Below, one piece after another: positions 59,790 through 64,000 of a DNA stretch of 64,000 bases. Made by a program: the position numbers and the translations under genes. The notes under the pieces were generated by a model that saw only the letters and a list, made by a program, of their open reading frames with translations, was not told where the DNA came from and searched no databases. This DNA is from Ruminococcaceae bacterium AB4001. Its GTDB lineage: Bacteria > Bacillota > Clostridia > Saccharofermentanales > Saccharofermentanaceae. The stretch covers positions 372,001-436,000 of the forward strand of contig JHXJ01000001.1 of NCBI GenBank assembly GCA_000621765.1, in the 5' to 3' direction. How positions within the stretch are numbered: position 1 is the first letter of the stretch; each line of letters opens with the position of its first letter.

Positions 59790-62700
59790 ATGGCAGACCG
59801 CAAGAGAATAGCTTTATTAGTTGCTCAGGCTGATGAATACTATCAGGCCCAGTTTATTGAGGGCTTTGTTGGCAAGGCCTTTGAGCACGATGCGGATGTC
59901 CTGATCTTCAGCAGTTATCTCAAGTATCAGAATAATCTGGGAAGGGAGATCGGCGAGACGTCGATCTTTACCCTCGTTCCATATGAGGAATTTGATGCCA
60001 TTGCGGTCATGGCTGATACTCTCCAGTCTCCGGGTCTTTCCGACAGTCTTGAAGAGATAATCCACGAGCGCTGCAAATGCCCGGTCGTATTCATCGACAA
60101 GGAAAGCAAGTATTTCCCGTCTGTATTTCCGAATCACTATGGCGCAGTAAAGAAGCTTGTCAGCCATCTTATCGAGAAGCACGGATACACGGATATCGCA
60201 TATCTTACCGGTAAGGCATGGCACCATTATTCGAAGCAGAGGCTTCAGGCGTTCATGGATGCGATGACAGAGCACGGCCTTTCAGTCGGCAGGGACAGGG
60301 TTTTTTACGGCGACTTCTGGTATACGAGCGGCGAGAATCTCGGTGAGCGTCTCCTGAAGAAGGGCGGAAAGCTCCCGCAGGCAATCGCCTGTGCCAATGA
60401 CTGTATGGCTATAGGCCTTGCAAAAGCTCTGGAAGCCGGCGGCCTTAACATTCCGGTCGACATCGCGGTCGCAGGTTACGACTCGACTGAGGAAGGAAGA
60501 TATTCCCCGAAGCCGGTCACATCGGTAAAGATACCCGCGAAATCTTTAGGTTCGTATTCAGTGGACCTTCTTTTCGATCAGATGGAAGGACGTACGACGC
60601 CTCCGTTTGAGGATTACGGAGAGTTTTTCTGCGGAAAGACCTGCGGATGCAGCGATGACCAGGTCCAGTATGAGACGAAGCTCCGCAAAGTATGGGATAC
60701 GGATACTTCGCACAACAGCGTTTTCTCGTCCTTCAACCATCTGGATGAGGATCTGGTTATACAGAACGATTTTGACGGCCTCGCGAAAACGACGTTCTCT
60801 TACATTTTCCAGATAAGGGAATTCGAGAGCTTCAGCATCTGCCTCAATAACAACTGGCAGTCAAAAGCCAAGGCAATGGCAGGTCTCATCGATGATTCGA
60901 GAATATCTCCGGAGAGGCTGTCCGATACGAACAGGTTCTTTACCAATAAGATGATGCATGTCATCGCGTGCCGCCCGGAGAATCTGGGCCTGGACCGTGT
61001 AAGTGCAGATGTTTTCTTTGACAGGAAAGTCCTGATCCCGAGACTCGACAGCGAGAGGATGAAGCCTGAGGCATTCTTCTTTACGCCGCTGCATTTTGAG
61101 GAAACCACTTTCGGATATGCCGTTCTGTCGTATACGGAACCCAGATCTTATAAGAAATCCTACCGTTTCTGGCTTCATAGCATAATGAGAGGCCTTGAGA
61201 ACTTCAGAAGATGCGACGAACTCATCGCGATAAACAAAAAGCTTGAGGCAAGTCTCGTAAGAGATCCGCTTACGGGTATCTATAACTACAACGGATTCTT
61301 AAGGCAGACGGAAGACATTATCGTCATGAGTCCTTTGAAGGAGAATGAGAAAGTCGGAGCTCTTGCCATCGACATCAAGAATCTTTCCAAGATCAATAAT
61401 GAGGACGGAAGGACCGCGGGCGATAACGCGATAATCAATGTCGGACGTTTCCTGGGCGAGGTTTTCGCGCAGGGAAGGATCTACTGCATGGGCAACGGCG
61501 AGATGGTCGCCATGTCTGTATTGCCTGATTCCGAAGATGCCATGATGTATCTGGAGAAAAAGGTCAAAGAGATGTACGAAAAGATCGACGCGTACAATTC
61601 TTCTCTCCCGGAAGGCTCCAGAAAGCTTGAGGTATATTACGGCACCTCAGAAGGAAAGCCGAAGACCAAGACCGATTACGAAAGTCTTGTAAGCGTGGCT
61701 CTGTCGAGGAAGAACGGTCAGAAGATCAACTTCCAGAAGATGAATGCGGACGGCTTTGATGAGTCCCAGATCGAGGAAGCCAAGATCGTAAATGACATCC
61801 TTGATAAGAATAAGATCAACTATCATTTCCAGCCCATTGTCGATGCACGTACCGGCGAGATCTATGCTTATGAGGCACTGATGAGGGCGGATACGGTACC
61901 TTATGTCCAGCCGCTTCTTATGATCAAGTATGCGGGTGTCTTCAACAGGCTTTACGACATCGAGTTTGCAACATTCAATAATGTCCTGACTTTCGTCAAT
62001 GAGAACCGTGATAAGTTCAGAACTGATGCCAAGATCTTCATCAATTCCATTCCGGGCCAACGTCTGAAGAAAGAAGACATGCAGAATATCTCCGGCATGG
62101 CGAAGATGCTGTCAGGCAAACTTGTAGTCGAATTCACCGAGCAGTCTGAGATCGACGATAAAGAACTTGCCGACATGAAGAAAGAATACCAGGAGTTCGG
62201 TTTTGAGACCGCGGTCGACGACTACGGCACGGGTTATTCCAATGTCAGCAACCTCCTCCGCTACATGCCGAACTACGTAAAGATCGACAGGGCGCTCCTT
62301 GCAAATATCCAGGATTCGCCGCAGAAGCAGCATTTCGTAAAGGACATCATCGAATTCTCACACGATAACAATATCCTCGCTTTGGCCGAGGGCATCGAGA
62401 CGACCGAGGAGATCGAGACAGTCATTAACCTCGGAATAGACCTTATCCAGGGTTATTACACGGCACGTCCTTCCGAGAAGATCATCAAGGAGATCTCTCC
62501 CGCGGTAAAAGAAGAGATCGTCCGTTACAGTACCGGCAAGGCAAAGAACCGTACGAGAAGGGATTACGTCGCAGGAAGGGAAGCAAGGATCTCGCTCCCG
62601 ATCCTCATCAAGGAAGGTTTTAATACCATCCACGTTGTCTCGGAACATGTCACACACAGGGATCTGCACATTATCGGCGTGCCCGGTGACGACGCCGTCA

Positions 62701-63644
62701 TCAATCTCGAGATCGAGAGCGGATACAAGGGCAAGATCGCGATCGAGAACTGCGCCTTTACCGGCAAGACTCACGATGCTGCCATAAACATAGGCGACGA
62801 CTGTGAAGTCGTTATCTCTCTAACGGGTGATAACTACCTGAGCGGAGGCGGCATCAAGGTATCTCCTTCATCCACGCTCACGTTTGAAGGCGCGGGCAAT
62901 CTTTCGATCAGCACGACCGGAGTCGAGACGTTCGGTATCGGAAATGACATGGATTCCTATCACGGAGACATCGTTTTCGATCAGGACGGACAGATAGAGA
63001 TCACGGTCAATGCGAATAAGAGCGTCGCGATCGGAAGCGGCCTTGGCGGACACCTCATCATCAGGAGAGGCATGTATAAGCTTAACCTCATGGGCCAGCA
63101 CGCAGTTGCCTTAGGCTCAAATTCCGGTGATATCGAACCTCTCATCAGTAACTGTTATATCGGGATCAAGAGCGTTGCCCAGAATGCCATCGGTATCGGA
63201 TCCGTTATGGGAAGATGCGATATCATGATCGAGCATTCATCTGTAAATATGGATTTCGAGGGAGCCGACATTATTATGATCGGTTCCAAGCACAGCGAGA
63301 AGCTCCAGATAAGGATATACAGCGCCACCATCACCGCGAAGTCCAAAGCGCATGACATCACGGTCATCGGTTCAGGCACGGCAGAACCTACGAACATTAC
63401 CATTGACTTCGTAACGCTCAGGGTAGATCTTGGCGGCAAACAGGCCGGCATCTACAGAGGTATGGATAAGCGCGTCAGGATCAGGGTTTCCAATTCCAAG
63501 ACGGAAGGAAACATCTTCACGGGGCTTGAAGTTCCGCGCAACATCACTAACATGGATTTCCGCACGACGGGTTCTCTTACTTCACTCGAGATCAACGGCC
63601 ATATCATGACTGACAACACCGTTGACATCCACGATCCGGATTAA
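59790..63644 (+). CDS. LacI-type sensor, degenerate GGDEF, EAL phosphodiesterase and C-terminal beta-helix protein
   Basis: A 1284-residue cytoplasmic protein. Residues 5-280 are a LacI/periplasmic-binding-protein fold without the DNA-binding helices ([15 protein letters not shown] start; [28 protein letters not shown]), ending in [11 protein letters not shown] region of unknown fold spans 300-475. A GGDEF domain (about 490-645) lacks the signature (GNGEM at 568-572). The EAL domain (about 665-900) is intact: EAL at 695-697, [23 protein letters not shown] (810-818), [17 protein letters not shown]. Residues about 930-1284 are rungs of a right-handed beta-helix with recurring GIGS-like turns. 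It should break down c-di-GMP under control of a small ligand. GTGAGG precedes the ATG; a TTG one codon earlier is less likely. Confidence 0.88.
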   Translation: MADRKRIALLVAQADEYYQAQFIEGFVGKAFEHDADVLIFSSYLKYQNNLGREIGETSIFTLVPYEEFDAIAVMADTLQSPGLSDSLEEIIHERCKCPVVFIDKESKYFPSVFPNHYGAVKKLVSHLIEKHGYTDIAYLTGKAWHHYSKQRLQAFMDAMTEHGLSVGRDRVFYGDFWYTSGENLGERLLKKGGKLPQAIACANDCMAIGLAKALEAGGLNIPVDIAVAGYDSTEEGRYSPKPVTSVKIPAKSLGSYSVDLLFDQMEGRTTPPFEDYGEFFCGKTCGCSDDQVQYETKLRKVWDTDTSHNSVFSSFNHLDEDLVIQNDFDGLAKTTFSYIFQIREFESFSICLNNNWQSKAKAMAGLIDDSRISPERLSDTNRFFTNKMMHVIACRPENLGLDRVSADVFFDRKVLIPRLDSERMKPEAFFFTPLHFEETTFGYAVLSYTEPRSYKKSYRFWLHSIMRGLENFRRCDELIAINKKLEASLVRDPLTGIYNYNGFLRQTEDIIVMSPLKENEKVGALAIDIKNLSKINNEDGRTAGDNAIINVGRFLGEVFAQGRIYCMGNGEMVAMSVLPDSEDAMMYLEKKVKEMYEKIDAYNSSLPEGSRKLEVYYGTSEGKPKTKTDYESLVSVALSRKNGQKINFQKMNADGFDESQIEEAKIVNDILDKNKINYHFQPIVDARTGEIYAYEALMRADTVPYVQPLLMIKYAGVFNRLYDIEFATFNNVLTFVNENRDKFRTDAKIFINSIPGQRLKKEDMQNISGMAKMLSGKLVVEFTEQSEIDDKELADMKKEYQEFGFETAVDDYGTGYSNVSNLLRYMPNYVKIDRALLANIQDSPQKQHFVKDIIEFSHDNNILALAEGIETTEEIETVINLGIDLIQGYYTARPSEKIIKEISPAVKEEIVRYSTGKAKNRTRRDYVAGREARISLPILIKEGFNTIHVVSEHVTHRDLHIIGVPGDDAVINLEIESGYKGKIAIENCAFTGKTHDAAINIGDDCEVVISLTGDNYLSGGGIKVSPSSTLTFEGAGNLSISTTGVETFGIGNDMDSYHGDIVFDQDGQIEITVNANKSVAIGSGLGGHLIIRRGMYKLNLMGQHAVALGSNSGDIEPLISNCYIGIKSVAQNAIGIGSVMGRCDIMIEHSSVNMDFEGADIIMIGSKHSEKLQIRIYSATITAKSKAHDITVIGSGTAEPTNITIDFVTLRVDLGGKQAGIYRGMDKRVRIRVSNSKTEGNIFTGLEVPRNITNMDFRTTGSLTSLEINGHIMTDNTVDIHDPD

Positions 63645-64000
63645 ATATCGAGATCCAGATAGATCGGGCAGTGGTCAGATCCCATAATATCGCCCATCAT
63701 ATTTGATTCCTTAACATGGGCATTAAGTCCGTCTGTCGTAAAGAAATAGTCGATTCTCCAGCCGACATTACGCTCTCTTGCCGCGGTCTTATAGGACCAC
63801 CAGGTATAGCAATCCTTATCGTCCGGATGCAGCATTCTGAACGTGTCGGTAAGACCTCTTTCGATGAATTTATCCATATAAGCGCGCTCTTCGGGCAGGA
63901 ATCCGGAGATCTTTGAGTTTGCCTTAGGGTTGGAAAGGTCTATCTCTTTGTGGGCCGTATTTACGTCACCGCAGCAGATGACTTCCTTGCCCTGTGCTTT
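63641..64000 (-). CDS. xthA: Exodeoxyribonuclease III, C-terminal part (5' end cut by window)
   Basis: Exonuclease III acts in base-excision repair as an AP endonuclease and 3' exonuclease. The 119 residues visible run in from the right edge: [16 protein letters not shown] carries the Asn/Asp active-site pair, followed by [35 protein letters not shown] and the catalytic [11 protein letters not shown] end. All match the ExoIII family closely. The stop overlaps that of the convergent EAL gene by 4 bases, so the two share no terminator. The upstream part lies outside the window. Confidence 0.92.
   Translation of the reverse strand, partial: KAQGKEVICCGDVNTAHKEIDLSNPKANSKISGFLPEERAYMDKFIERGLTDTFRMLHPDDKDCYTWWSYKTAARERNVGWRIDYFFTTDGLNAHVKESNMMGDIMGSDHCPIYLDLDI

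Noticed and set aside
1-64000. tRNA, rRNA, transposase or phage genes
   Set aside because: None could be recognised on either strand.

Overview
The window looks like chromosome from a Gram-positive obligate anaerobe of the class Clostridia; I cannot name a genus. The reasons are near-universal strong AGGAGG-type ribosome binding sites, a rubredoxin/rubrerythrin peroxide-detoxification gene, class I (oxygen-labile, two-subunit) fumarase, a minimal SufC-SufB pair, an FMN riboswitch in front of an ECF riboflavin transporter component, cell-wall-binding-repeat surface proteins, LicD genes, and hybrid kinases of the type common in gut and rumen Clostridia. Base composition is close to balanced, with one visibly AT-rich gene (53794-54558). 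I see no rRNA, tRNA, CRISPR, transposase or phage gene.

Layout. 1-9.3 kb: end of a transhydrogenase alpha gene, a membrane-anchored unknown, an SH3-like membrane protein translationally coupled to two multi-membrane GT39-like glycosyltransferases, a TerB-like protein and an SseB-like protein. 9.5-14.3 kb: a very large MacB/FtsX-type ABC exporter and a flavoredoxin-rubredoxin-rubrerythrin gene. 14.4-22.1 kb (minus strand): a three-gene signalling operon made of REC-GGDEF-REC-HD-GYP, a full hybrid kinase with HPt, and a hybrid kinase whose C-terminus is a DegV fatty-acid-binding domain. 22.2-29.3 kb: three paralogous secreted proteins (leucine-rich repeats plus cell-wall-binding repeats) around a Na/Pi cotransporter. 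29.4-37.9 kb: phosphoesterase, FkbM methyltransferase, DUF4349 protein, HAD-fumarase operon, an O-antigen-ligase/polymerase-like gene, an esterase, and riboswitch-controlled ribU.

38.2-51.0 kb is a long plus-strand surface-polysaccharide locus: three licD genes, a dTDP-3-amino-6-deoxyhexose pathway (RmlB, a GNAT-FdtA fusion, an FdtB-like aminotransferase), a Wzx flippase, a TagB-like glycerophosphotransferase, three glycosyltransferases and a TIR-methyltransferase fusion. Many of these genes overlap by 1-14 bases. 51-54.6 kb holds two lipoproteins and a Sel1-like protein. 54.7-64 kb holds glmS (UDP-GlcNAc supply), sufCB, a DUF4236 protein, a 1284-residue LacI-type-sensor/degenerate GGDEF/EAL/beta-helix protein, and the end of an exonuclease III gene.

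A possible common theme is the cell surface and its control. The polysaccharide locus builds a glycan with probable phosphoalcohol decoration, the repeat proteins may attach to such decoration, GlmS feeds the precursors, and two c-di-GMP loci with unusual domain fusions may set surface state. That functional link is inference. The most unusual items are the kinase-DegV fusion, the LacI-EAL-beta-helix protein, the TIR-methyltransferase, and the rubrerythrin fusion that depends on one A7 tract.
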